Both the position numbers and the translations under genes were made by a program. Under the pieces are notes generated by a model that was not told where the DNA came from, ran no database searches, and was given only the letters and a program-made list of their open reading frames with translations. Source: Streptomyces sp. CG1 (GTDB lineage Bacteria; Actinomycetota; Actinomycetes; Streptomycetales; Streptomycetaceae). Taken from it: DNA of 64,000 bases. How positions within the stretch are numbered: the first letter of the stretch is position 1; each line of letters starts with the position of its first letter. Positions 1 through 7,732 of this stretch are shown here, piece by piece. The stretch spans positions 1,736,001 to 1,800,000 of the forward strand of contig NZ_CP163518.1 of NCBI RefSeq assembly GCF_041080625.1, given 5' to 3'.

Positions 1-1
1 C

Positions 2-142
2 GTCCTGACCAACGCGATGCCGGCCCAGCCGGTCTCCGCCGACATCAGCGGCGCCCAGGTCGTCCGCCTCGTCGTCACCGACGGCGGGGACGGCAACGAC
101 TCCGACCACGCGGACTGGGCGGATGCGCGCGTGAGTTGCTGA
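2..142 (+). CDS. C-terminal end of an NPCBM-type carbohydrate-binding protein (partial)
   Basis: An open frame enters from the left edge and stops with TGA at 140-142, giving 46 residues. The sequence QVVRLVVTDGGDGNDSDHAD followed by W-A-D-A is typical of the last strands of the NPCBM module, where the acidic DGG-x-G-x-D-S-D-H-A-D-W stretch is the signature. In Streptomyces this module usually sits at the end of secreted glycoside hydrolases (alpha-galactosidases and similar), so the missing upstream part is probably such an enzyme; that is inference. The downstream ROK kinase and LacI regulator would fit a sugar-use neighbourhood. Confidence 0.7.
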   Translation, partial: VLTNAMPAQPVSADISGAQVVRLVVTDGGDGNDSDHADWADARVSC

Positions 143-202
143 CTGCGTGGCTGCGCCCACCCGCCGGACCGGTCGAGACCGTACGCGGCTGCGGGTGCGG
201 GT

Positions 203-235
203 GGACTGGTCGCGCAGTTCCCCGCGCCCGTGGGG
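203..235. repeat. Streptomyces-type intergenic repeat (copy)
   Basis: The short stretch with core TGGTCGCGCAGTTCCCCGCG lies between two gene 3' ends. From general knowledge this core recurs many times in intergenic regions of Streptomyces chromosomes. A degenerate relative appears to lie around 12390-12460. The identification is from memory, without a search. Confidence 0.4.
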
Positions 236-281
236 AAGTTGCAGTCGGCGGCACCCGCATTGCGCGCCGCAGCCGCGGGCC

Positions 282-1232
282 TCAGACCCCCGCCGTCGCG
301 TCCGGCCTCCGGGCCAGCGCAGCGGCCGCCGCCCCGACCAGCCCCGCGTCCGTACCCATCTGCGCGGGCACGACCGTCAGTCGCTGGACGAAGGACAGCG
401 TCGCGTAGTCGGTGAGTGCCTTGCGCAGGGGCGTGAGGAGGATGTCGCCCGCCTTGCCCACGCCCCCGCCGATCACCGCGATGTCGATCTCGACCAGGGT
501 CGCGGTGGCCGCGATCCCGGCGGCCAGGGCCTGGGCCGCCCGCTCGAAGGAGGCCACCGCGACCGGGTCGCCCTCGCGGGCGGCGGCGGCCACCGCGGCG
601 GCCGAGGTGTCGCCGCCGGGGCCGGGACGCCAGCCCCGTTCCAGCGCGCGACGGGCGATGTTGGGCCCGCTGGCGATCCGCTCCACACAGCCGCGCGAAC
701 CGCACGGGCACGGGTCACCGTCGAGGTCGACGCTGATGTGCCCGATGTGCCCGGCGTTGCCGGTCGGACCGGGGTGCAGCCGGCCGTTCAGCACCAGGCC
801 GCCGCCCACACCGGTCGACACCACCATGCACAGCGCGTTGTCGTGGCCGCGGGCGGCGCCCTGCCAGTGCTCGGCGGCCGTGATCGCGACGCCGTCGCCG
901 ATCAGCTCGACCGGAAGACCACCGGTGGCCACGCGCACCCGCTCGACCAGCGGGAAGTCACGCCAGCCCGGCACGTTCACCGGGCTCACGGTGCCCGCCG
1001 AGGCGTCCACCGGGCCGGCGCTGCCGATGCCGATGGCGCCGGCACGTCCCCACAGCGGTGACCCGGCGAGCTCGCCGAGCACCTCCTCGACGGCCCGCAT
1101 GACCGTTCCGCCGTCCTGCCGCGCGGGCGTGCCGCGCTGGGCCCGCGTCAGGATCCGTCCGTCGTCGTCCACCAGCGCGCCGGCGATCTTGGTACCGCCG
1201 ATGTCCAGGGCCGCCACGAGGTCGGTGTGCAT
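282..1232 (-). CDS. ROK family sugar kinase (glucokinase-like)
   Basis: A 316-residue protein begins at ATG 1232 with LVAALDIGGTKIAGALVDDD, the ROK N-terminal phosphate-binding motif. It continues with STGVGGGLVLNGRL and the zinc-binding stretch GHIGH followed by C-P-C-G-S-R-G-C-V-E, the hallmark of bacterial ROK glucokinases and N-acyl-hexosamine kinases. Length is normal (about 300-320). It probably phosphorylates glucose or a related hexose in the cytoplasm; the exact sugar cannot be read from sequence. A weak GGGGAGA lies about 9 nt before the start. The gene is divergent from a LacI repressor with a palindromic operator in the shared region, so regulation by that repressor is likely. There is no N-terminal helix-turn-helix, so this is an enzyme rather than a ROK repressor. 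Confidence 0.85.
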   Translation of the reverse strand: MHTDLVAALDIGGTKIAGALVDDDGRILTRAQRGTPARQDGGTVMRAVEEVLGELAGSPLWGRAGAIGIGSAGPVDASAGTVSPVNVPGWRDFPLVERVRVATGGLPVELIGDGVAITAAEHWQGAARGHDNALCMVVSTGVGGGLVLNGRLHPGPTGNAGHIGHISVDLDGDPCPCGSRGCVERIASGPNIARRALERGWRPGPGGDTSAAAVAAAAREGDPVAVASFERAAQALAAGIAATATLVEIDIAVIGGGVGKAGDILLTPLRKALTDYATLSFVQRLTVVPAQMGTDAGLVGAAAAALARRPDATAGV

Positions 1233-1338
1233 CAGAGTCAGATCTCCCCGTTGAAGCTTGAAAACCAAAGGAGGGGCAGGCCGGTCAAGCGTTGGGGGCG
1301 CAGGCCGACAGACAGCGGTGGACAGTCTCTCGCGCATC

Positions 1339-1353
1339 TGACAACGTTGTCCA
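1339..1353. promoter_or_regulatory. Candidate LacI-family operator
   Basis: TGACAACGTTGTCCA contains the perfect palindrome GACAACGTTGTC at 1340-1351. This has the central CG and AACGTT core expected of LacI/GalR-family operators. It sits between the divergent ROK kinase (start 1232) and LacI gene (start 1461), about 110 bp from each. The sequence TATGCT at 1359-1364 could be a -10 for the regulator, but no good -35 accompanies it. Confidence 0.65.
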
Positions 1354-1460
1354 GGCTCTATGCTCGACGCCACATCCTCATACAATCCACGGGTCGGCGC
1401 ACCACTTTCGCACGCACCGATTCCGGGGACCATACGGACGACAGGACAGGACACCGCATC

Positions 1461-2510
1461 GTGCCCGAGACGACCCGCCGCGCAGACAGCCTTCCCGGCA
1501 CCCGTTACGGCAACCGCCCCACGATGAAGGACGTGGCGGCGCGGGCCGGTGTCGGGCTGAAGACGGTCTCCCGGGTGGTCAACGGCGAGCCCGGCGTCAC
1601 CCCGGACACCGAGCGCCGGGTGCAGGAGGCGATCGACGCACTGGGCTTCCGCCGCAACGACAGCGCACGGGTGCTGCGCAAGGGCCGTACGGCGAGCATC
1701 GGCCTCGTCCTGGAGGACCTCGCCGACCCCTTCTACGGCCCGCTCAGCCGCGCCGTGGAAGAGGTGGCTCGCGCCCATGGCGCCCTGCTGATCAACGGCT
1801 CCAGCGCCGAGGACCCGGAGCGCGAGCAGGAGCTGGCGCTGGCCCTGTGCGCACGGCGGGTGGACGGTCTGGTGGTGATCCCGGCCGGTGACGACCATCG
1901 CTATCTCGAGCCGGAGATCAGGGCGGGCGTGGCGACCGTGTTCGTGGACCGTCCGGCGGGGCGGATCGACGCCGACGTGGTGCTGTCGGACAACTTCGGC
2001 GGGGCGCGGGACGGCGTCGCCCATCTGATCGCGCACGGCCACCGCCGCATCGGGTTCATCGGCGACATGCCCCGCATCCACACCGCCGCCGAGCGGTTGC
2101 GCGGCTACCGAGCGGCCATGGAGGACGCCGGGATACTGGTCGAGGACGCCTGGATGTCCCTCGGGCAGACGAATCCGGAGCGGGTGCGCCGGGCGGCGGA
2201 GGAGATGCTCTCCGGGCCCTCCCCGGTCACCGCGATCTTCGCGGGCAACAACCGGGTGACGGTCACCGTGATCCGGGTCCTGGCCGAGCAGTCCCGCCCC
2301 GTCGCGCTCGTCGGCTTCGACGACTTCGAGCTGGCCGATCTGCTCCAGCCGGGCGTCACGGTGGTCGCGCAGGACGCGGCCGCCCTCGGCCGTACCGCCG
2401 CCGAGCGCCTGTTCCGTCAGCTGGACGGCGGGCTCGTGACACCGGAGCGCATCGAGTTGCCCACCCGGCTGATCACGCGCGGCTCGGGCGAGCTGCCGCC
2501 GACCGACTGA
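1461..2510 (+). CDS. LacI/GalR family transcriptional repressor
   Basis: A protein of about 349 residues from GTG 1461; ATG 1524 is an alternative start directly at the helix-turn-helix. Residues from about 22 read MKDVAARAGVGLKTVSRVVN, the LacI DNA-recognition helices with the hinge following (GFRRNDSARVLRKGRTASIG). A periplasmic-binding-protein-like sensor domain follows (LEDLADPFYGPLSRAVE, AHGHRRIGFIGD, ALVGFDDFELADLL). The purine-rich AGGACAGGAC upstream supports the GTG start. It lies divergent from the ROK kinase with an AACGTT-core operator between them, so it probably represses that kinase and itself in response to a sugar ligand that cannot be identified here. Confidence 0.88.
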   Translation: MPETTRRADSLPGTRYGNRPTMKDVAARAGVGLKTVSRVVNGEPGVTPDTERRVQEAIDALGFRRNDSARVLRKGRTASIGLVLEDLADPFYGPLSRAVEEVARAHGALLINGSSAEDPEREQELALALCARRVDGLVVIPAGDDHRYLEPEIRAGVATVFVDRPAGRIDADVVLSDNFGGARDGVAHLIAHGHRRIGFIGDMPRIHTAAERLRGYRAAMEDAGILVEDAWMSLGQTNPERVRRAAEEMLSGPSPVTAIFAGNNRVTVTVIRVLAEQSRPVALVGFDDFELADLLQPGVTVVAQDAAALGRTAAERLFRQLDGGLVTPERIELPTRLITRGSGELPPTD

Positions 2511-2517
2511 GTCGCCC

Positions 2518-3297
2518 ATGACCGGCCGCACCCTGGAGGAACTCGGCCTCGCCGAGGTTCCCCGCGACCATCCGCTGACCTATCCCGGCGCCTGGCCCGC
2601 CGAGTCCGGGCTGCTGCACGGCGACCGGATGCTCCCGCTGGAGCGGCTGGTGTACGACGACCGGGTGCCGGTGCTGGCCGTCGGCTCCAACGCCTGCCCC
2701 GGCCAACTGCGCTACAAGATGACGGAGTCCGGGATCGACTCCCCCCTGCCGATGGTGCGGTCACGGGTGTCCGGGCTGGACGTGGGCGTGTCGGCGCACG
2801 TCAGCCGCTTCGGCTATGTCTCCGCGTCCCCGGTCAAAGCCCCGCGTGTGTCAAGCGAGTTGTTCGTCCTCTGGCTGGACCGGCGCCAGCTGGAGGTGAT
2901 CGACGCCAGCGAGCCCAACTTCTGGCGGGCCTGGCTGCCCGCGCCCCAGGTGCGGATCGAGCTGCCGGACGGCTCCGCGCTCACCGGGTCGTACGCCTAC
3001 GTCAACCGGCACGGGGTGCTGCACAACGGCGTCGGTGTGCCGCGCCGCCATCCCGGCGACCAGCACGTCCTGATCTCCGAACTCCTCGCACGATCTGCTC
3101 GGTTGCGGGAACTGTTCGGGGCCACGCCGGAGGAGTTCTGTGCGCGGGCACGCCGTGACGCCGCGCTGTGCGCGCGGGGCACGCGGCTGTTCGCCGAGCA
3201 GAGATGGGTGACGGAGTCGGGTTTCGAGCCGTACGCCGGCGGTCAGCAGACCGGGAGTCCGGGCACCGGGGCGTCGTTGTTCCCGCCCTTGAGGTAG
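2518..3297 (+). CDS. Gamma-glutamylcyclotransferase-like (AIG2/GGCT-fold) protein
   Basis: A 259-residue protein starts 7 nt after the LacI stop. The stretch VPVLAVGSNACPGQLRYKM resembles the YGSN-x-x-x-x-L nucleotide/substrate loop of the GGCT/AIG2 fold, and LEVIDASEPNFWRAW resembles later conserved segments. A catalytic glutamate cannot be assigned confidently. It is larger than simple GGCT domains (about 120-150 residues). It may be co-transcribed with lacI. Its last 55 bp overlap the 3' end of the convergent kinase gene, which is unusual. The function is unknown beyond the fold, and the family assignment is tentative. Confidence 0.6.
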   Translation: MTGRTLEELGLAEVPRDHPLTYPGAWPAESGLLHGDRMLPLERLVYDDRVPVLAVGSNACPGQLRYKMTESGIDSPLPMVRSRVSGLDVGVSAHVSRFGYVSASPVKAPRVSSELFVLWLDRRQLEVIDASEPNFWRAWLPAPQVRIELPDGSALTGSYAYVNRHGVLHNGVGVPRRHPGDQHVLISELLARSARLRELFGATPEEFCARARRDAALCARGTRLFAEQRWVTESGFEPYAGGQQTGSPGTGASLFPPLR

Positions 3298-5102
3298 ACG
3301 TCGCTGACATAGACACCGGTGTTGCCGCTGTCGTCGTCGGTCTTCGCCCACCACACGTTCGTCCAGCGGCCGTAGGTCTCGCGGCGCCCCAGATTCGCCT
3401 GGCAGTAGAAGTAGTCGGTGCCCGCGTTCAGGGTTCCGGCCGCGGCGCCGGAGGCCGTGTAGGACGTGGCGCTGCGCCAGACCTGGCAGTTGTACTTGCC
3501 ACCGCCGGCGGACCCACAGGCCGCCGTCGGGCTGGAGGTGTGGCCCGTACCGCCGGTCCCGGTCGGGGTGTCGGAGGGCTCGGCCGACATGGAAGCGGGG
3601 GCTGAGGCGGAGGCACTGGAGGACGGTTTGGCCTCACCGGCCCCGCTCGCCTTCCCCGCGGGCTCGGTGCTCTTCCCGCCGTCCCCGCGCGGGTGTCCGG
3701 GCCGGGTGGACCACTCGGTGCCGGCCCGTCTCGTGGCGGCGTCCGCGCTGTGGGAGGCGGCCGACCCGGAGTCCGCCCTCGGCGCACCCTGATCGCGCAC
3801 CAGGGCCACCGCGACCCCGGCCACGGCGAGAACGACGGTGACGGCAGCGGCGGCGAGCAGGGCCCGGCCCCCTCGGCGGGGCGAACCCGATGCGGTGTTC
3901 ATGAGCCCGGTGGGAGCACCGGACGCGAATGCCGGGGGTGGTCCGGCGGTGGCGCCGGGCGGGAATGCGGGCGTCGGCCCGGTGGGAGCGCCGGTGTGCG
4001 GAGCGGGACCGTCCGGGTGGGAGGACACCGGCCCCATCGGCTCACCGGCTTCCGGAGCCGGACCATGTGCGCCGGCCCGCGGAGCGGACCCATGAGGGGC
4101 CGTCGGACCGGCCATGCCCGTCTCCACCGGCCCGGATCCCGGTGGCGCGGACGGGGTGCCGCGGTCCGTCGGTTCGGGCGCCCGTGGCGGCGTGGCGCGC
4201 AGGGTGGCCGTCGGGGTGTCCGGGGTTCTCGACTGCGCCACCTCGTGCAGCGCCTCGCGGGCCTCCTCGGCGTCCGGGCGGGCGTCCGGGCGCTTGTCCA
4301 TCAGGCGCCGCAGCACCGGTGCCAGCGGGCCCGCGCGGCGCGGCTCGGGCAGCGGCTCGGAGACGATCGCCGTGAGCGTCGAGTAGGTGGACGTACGGCG
4401 GAACGGCGAGGCGCCCTCGACGGCCGCGTACAGCGTGGCGCCCAGGGCCCACACGTCGGCGGGCGGGCCCGGCTCGGTGCCCTGGGCGCGCTCGGGAGCC
4501 AGATAGTCCAGCGAGCCGACGAGTTCACCACTGCGGGTGAGGCGGGTGGCCGAGCCGTCGCCGGGGTCGTCCATGGCGGCGATGCCGAAGTCGGTCAGGA
4601 CGACCCGGCCGGAGCGGTCGAGGAGGATGTTGCCGGGTTTGACGTCGCGGTGCAGGACGCCCGCCCGGTGGGCGGCGGCGAGCGCGTCGGTCACGGCCGC
4701 GCCGATGCGTGCCGCCTCGTACGGGTCGAGGGTGCCGCGCTCGCGCAGGATGCCGTCGAGGGAGGGTCCGTCGATCAGTTCCATGACGATCAGCGGGCGC
4801 CCGTCGACCTCGGCGACGTCGTGCACGGAGACGACACCGGGGTGGCGGACCCGGGCGGCGGCCCTGGCCTCGCGCTGCATGCGCAGCCGCAGGCCGGACA
4901 GTTCCGGTCCGGCCGCGTCGGTGTAGGTGCGCAGTTCCTTGACGGCCACCTCACGGCCGAGGACCTCGTCCACCGACCGCCAGACCACCCCCATGCCGCC
5001 GCGCCCGAGGCATGCGGTGACGCGGTAGCGCCCCGCCAGCAGCCGGCCGGCTCCGTCGTCCGTGTGCCCGAACTCCTCCGGTCCCTGCTCCCCCGAAGAC
5101 AC
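3243..5102 (-). CDS. Transmembrane serine/threonine protein kinase with outer C-terminal domain
   Basis: A 619-residue protein from GTG 5102. The kinase domain (about 24-290) shows the G-loop LGRGGMGVVW (32-41), lysine in VAVKEL (K55), the catalytic HRDVKPGN (151-158) and DFG (171-173). All are intact, so it should be an active Hanks-type kinase of the actinobacterial PknB class. A Pro/Gly/Ala-rich linker runs to about 410, then one membrane helix (about 413-435). A Ser/Ala-rich outer spacer follows, then an outer C-terminal domain of about 90 residues with four Cys and several aromatic residues (VWRSATSYTASG, YFYCQANLGRRE, TNVWWAKTDDDSGNTGVYVS), resembling small SH3-like wall-sensing domains rather than PASTA repeats. 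The start is supported only by a weak GGGGCGG. The 3' end overlaps the convergent gene. Confidence 0.88.
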   Translation of the reverse strand: MSSGEQGPEEFGHTDDGAGRLLAGRYRVTACLGRGGMGVVWRSVDEVLGREVAVKELRTYTDAAGPELSGLRLRMQREARAAARVRHPGVVSVHDVAEVDGRPLIVMELIDGPSLDGILRERGTLDPYEAARIGAAVTDALAAAHRAGVLHRDVKPGNILLDRSGRVVLTDFGIAAMDDPGDGSATRLTRSGELVGSLDYLAPERAQGTEPGPPADVWALGATLYAAVEGASPFRRTSTYSTLTAIVSEPLPEPRRAGPLAPVLRRLMDKRPDARPDAEEAREALHEVAQSRTPDTPTATLRATPPRAPEPTDRGTPSAPPGSGPVETGMAGPTAPHGSAPRAGAHGPAPEAGEPMGPVSSHPDGPAPHTGAPTGPTPAFPPGATAGPPPAFASGAPTGLMNTASGSPRRGGRALLAAAAVTVVLAVAGVAVALVRDQGAPRADSGSAASHSADAATRRAGTEWSTRPGHPRGDGGKSTEPAGKASGAGEAKPSSSASASAPASMSAEPSDTPTGTGGTGHTSSPTAACGSAGGGKYNCQVWRSATSYTASGAAAGTLNAGTDYFYCQANLGRRETYGRWTNVWWAKTDDDSGNTGVYVSDVYLKGGNNDAPVPGLPVC

Positions 5103-5254
5103 CGCCGCCCCGTTCGTGTGTCGTCCTCTGTCGCGTCCGCGTGGTCGATGCGTGACGTCCAGCGTACGGGCCGACGGCGACGGCTCAAGCCGCCGGCCGA
5201 GGCTGTGACAGGTTCTCCACCTCGCGTCCGCTCTTCGCGAAGGCGCCGCGTCGG

Positions 5255-6553
5255 CTACTTCGCGGAGGCCGTCAGGTCGCCGCGCCGGGGCGCCGCGAAG
5301 CCCTCCAGGTCGGCGCGGGTCAGGCCGGTGAGGCGGGCGACCTCGGCGATGTCGAGGGCGCCGCAGTCCAGGCCGCGCAGCAGGTAGCCGCTGAGGGCCT
5401 TGGCGGTGGCGGGCTCGTCCATGACGTCGCCGCCCGCGTGGTTGGCGTAGCGGGCGAGGCGGGCCGCCGCCTGCTCGAAACCCTCGCGGTAGAAGGCGAA
5501 GACGGCCGCGTAGCGGGTCGGGATGTGCCCGGGGTGCATGTCCCAGCCCTGGTAGTAGGCGCGGGCGAGGGCGCGACGGGTGAGGCCGTAGTGCAGGCGC
5601 CAGGCATCGTGGACCTTCTCGGTCGGGCCGACGGGCAGCACGTTGGTCGAGCCGTCGGAGACCCGGACGCCGGTGCCGGCGGCCGCGACCTGCATGATCG
5701 CCTTGGCGTGGTCGGCAGCCGGGTGGTCGCTGGCCTGGTAGGCGGCGGAGACGCCGAGGCAGGCGCTGTAGTCGAAGGTGCCGTAGTGCAGCCCGGTGGC
5801 GCGGCCCTCGGCGGCCTGGATCATCCGGGCGACGGCGGCGGTGCCGTCGGTGGCGAGGATGGACTGGCTGGTCTCGATCTGGATCTCGAAGCCGAGCCGG
5901 CCGGCGTCCAGGCCGTGCACCTTCTCGAAGGCCTCCAGGAGGCGTACGAAGGCGCCGACCTGCTCGGGGTAGGTCACCTTGGGCAGGGTGAGGACGAGGC
6001 CCTCGGGCAGGCCGCCCGACTCGACCACGCCGGTGAGGAAGACGTCGAGGGTGCGGATGCCCCGGTCGCGTACCGCCGCCTCCATGCACTTCATGCGGAT
6101 GCCCATGTACGGCGCCGCCGTGCCGTCCCGGTACGCCTCGGCGATCAGCCGGGCCGCGCGAGCCGCCGTCGCGTCCTCCTCGGCGTCGGGGTGGGCGCCG
6201 TAGCCGTCCTCGAAGTCGACGCGCAGGTCTTCGATGGGCTCGCGCTCCAGCTTGGCGCGGACGCGGGAGTAGACCGGCTCGGCCAGCTCGTCGGACAGCC
6301 CGAGGACCGCCGCGAAGGAGGCGGCGTCGGGGGCGTGCTCGTCGAGGGCGGCGAGGGCCTGGTCACCCCAGGAGCGGATGGTGTCGGCGGCGAAGGCGTC
6401 ACCGGGGACGTAGACGGTGTGGACGGGCTGCCGGGTGCCCGGGTCCCCGGGGTAGCGGCGCTCCAGCTCCGCGTCGACCGGTGCGAGGGAGGCGCTGATC
6501 TCCTCGCTGACGGCGCCCGCGAGGCTTGTCGCCACCTTCTCCTGCTGACCCAT
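5255..6553 (-). CDS. HpcH/HpaI aldolase-citrate lyase-like protein (DUF6986 type)
   Basis: A 432-residue protein from ATG 6553 with GGAGGG 6-11 nt upstream. Motifs VDFEDGYGAHPDAEED, GIRMKCMEA, VLTLPKVTYPEQV and LGFEIQIETSQSIL match the TIM-barrel of CitE/HpcH/malate-synthase-like lyases. The metal-binding pattern E...D is visible in EIQIE and VDFED. The C-terminal region HYGTFDYSACLGV and WDMHPGHIPTRYAAV is characteristic of the actinobacterial DUF6986 branch. It probably cleaves or forms a carbon-carbon bond of a 2-oxo or malyl-type acid; the substrate is unknown. Two IclR-like boxes lie directly upstream, so it is likely under substrate-responsive control as a single gene. Confidence 0.75.
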   Translation of the reverse strand: MGQQEKVATSLAGAVSEEISASLAPVDAELERRYPGDPGTRQPVHTVYVPGDAFAADTIRSWGDQALAALDEHAPDAASFAAVLGLSDELAEPVYSRVRAKLEREPIEDLRVDFEDGYGAHPDAEEDATAARAARLIAEAYRDGTAAPYMGIRMKCMEAAVRDRGIRTLDVFLTGVVESGGLPEGLVLTLPKVTYPEQVGAFVRLLEAFEKVHGLDAGRLGFEIQIETSQSILATDGTAAVARMIQAAEGRATGLHYGTFDYSACLGVSAAYQASDHPAADHAKAIMQVAAAGTGVRVSDGSTNVLPVGPTEKVHDAWRLHYGLTRRALARAYYQGWDMHPGHIPTRYAAVFAFYREGFEQAAARLARYANHAGGDVMDEPATAKALSGYLLRGLDCGALDIAEVARLTGLTRADLEGFAAPRRGDLTASAK

Positions 6554-6570
6554 CCCACACCCTCCAATAT

Positions 6571-6605
6571 TTCCGCACTATGGAATCAACAATCCGTATA
6601 GCGAA
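6571..6605. promoter_or_regulatory. Tandem IclR-like operator boxes upstream of the aldolase
   Basis: TTCCGCACTATGGAA (6571-6585) and AATCCGTATAGCGAA (6591-6605) are two imperfect inverted repeats of the same TTCCG/CGGAA type. Their centres are 20 bp apart, about two helical turns. The form resembles operators of IclR-family regulators in actinomycetes (for example allantoin/glyoxylate control). They sit 18-52 bp upstream of the aldolase start, where they would overlap its promoter. No IclR gene is in the window. Confidence 0.5.
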
Positions 6606-6767
6606 GTTATCTGGCAACCTTCCCGCTGGTCAACACCGCATTCCGTTCGCTCCACCCGACCAGGCCGGCGTGTTCACGTCCCGCCGGCACCGTGCAGGGC
6701 CGCACTGCCCCTACCGTCACAGCGCATCCGCAACGACTCGTCCGAAGCCGCCGCAGAAGGAGCGCCC

Positions 6768-7673
6768 GTGCCGAACCGCAGCCGCGTCACCCGCCGTATC
6801 GGGCTGAAGACCGTGTTGGCGGTCACGATCCCCTTGTCCCTGTCCAGTACAGCACTCGCCGCCGGCCCCGCCTCGGCCGGCGAACCGCCGAGCGGTCCGC
6901 TCCGCGTCATGTCGTACAACCTCCGCTACGCGAACACCGCCGGGCCCCACAGCTGGGCCGTCCGCAGGCCCGTGATGCACGCCCTGCTGCAGCGCGAGCG
7001 GTGCCATGTCATCGGCACCCAGGAGGGCCTCTACCAGCAGCTGCGCGATATCGAGGCCGACCTCGGCACTTCCTACGACTGGATCGGCACCGGACGCGCC
7101 GGCGGCAGCCGCGACGAGTTCATGGCGGTCTTCTACGACACCCGCCGGCTCGCCCCGCAGGAGTACGACCACTTCTGGCTCTCCGGCACTCCGGACGTGA
7201 TCGGGTCCAACACCTGGGGCGGCGGCTCCATCCGGATGGTGACCTGGGTGCGGTTCCGGGATCTGCTCGACGGCGCCCGCGAGTTCTACGTCCTGAACAC
7301 GCACCTGGACAATCTCAGCCAGAACGCACGCGCGCGTGCCGCCACCCTGATCTCCCAGCGCATCGCCGGGCTCGACCGCTCGCTCCCGCTCCTCGTCACC
7401 GGCGACTTCAACGTCCCCGCCCACAAGAACCCGGTCTACGACGCCATGCTGGGCGCCGGCCTGGTCGACACCTGGGACACGGCGGCCGAGCGCAGCCGGC
7501 TGTACGGGACCTTCCACGGCTACAAGCCGCTGACCCCCGACGGTGACCGTATCGACTGGATCCTCGCCACCCCCGGCGTCGCGGTGCACCGGGCGTCGAT
7601 CGACACCTTCTCGCGGGACGGCCGGTTCGCCAGCGATCACCTGCCGGTGCAGGCCTCTGTGACGCTGGGATGA
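6768..7673 (+). CDS. Secreted endonuclease/exonuclease/phosphatase family protein
   Basis: A 301-residue protein from GTG 6768 with GAAGGAG just upstream. The N-terminus RRIGLKTVLAVTIPLSLSST plus A-L-A-A is a signal peptide. The mature part has the EEP fold: VMSYNLRYAN, GTQEG (metal Glu), FYVLNTHLDN, LVTGDFNVPAH (catalytic DFN), RIDWILATPGV and ASDHLPVQA (catalytic SDH). All conserved catalytic residues of the DNase I/sphingomyelinase-like superfamily are present. It is exported and probably hydrolyses a phosphodiester (nucleic acid, lipid or sugar phosphate); sequence alone does not decide. A strong bidirectional terminator follows. Confidence 0.88.
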   Translation: MPNRSRVTRRIGLKTVLAVTIPLSLSSTALAAGPASAGEPPSGPLRVMSYNLRYANTAGPHSWAVRRPVMHALLQRERCHVIGTQEGLYQQLRDIEADLGTSYDWIGTGRAGGSRDEFMAVFYDTRRLAPQEYDHFWLSGTPDVIGSNTWGGGSIRMVTWVRFRDLLDGAREFYVLNTHLDNLSQNARARAATLISQRIAGLDRSLPLLVTGDFNVPAHKNPVYDAMLGAGLVDTWDTAAERSRLYGTFHGYKPLTPDGDRIDWILATPGVAVHRASIDTFSRDGRFASDHLPVQASVTLG

Positions 7674-7676
7674 GGC

Positions 7677-7714
7677 GAGGCCCCCGTGACCGTCTGTGCG
7701 GTCACGGGGGCCTC
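7677..7714. terminator. Bidirectional intrinsic terminator
   Basis: A perfect 16-bp inverted repeat, GAGGCCCCCGTGACCG (7677-7692) and its complement (7699-7714), is separated by a 6-nt loop. It lies 3 bp after the EEP stop codon and 18 bp before the end of etfA, between convergent genes. No T-tract follows, as is usual in Streptomyces. Confidence 0.85.
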
Positions 7715-7732
7715 GTACAGCGAAGGCGGTGA

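Noticed and set aside
282..2531. A 749-codon minus-strand open frame spanning the ROK kinase and the LacI region
   Set aside because: Only the 3' half, from ATG 1232, encodes a recognisable protein. The rest is antisense to the real lacI gene and is kept open by high GC.
5255..6553. Malate synthase
   Set aside because: Motifs fit the broader CitE/HpcH aldolase fold, and the C-terminal block belongs to the DUF6986 branch; acetyl-CoA-binding residues of malate synthase could not be identified.
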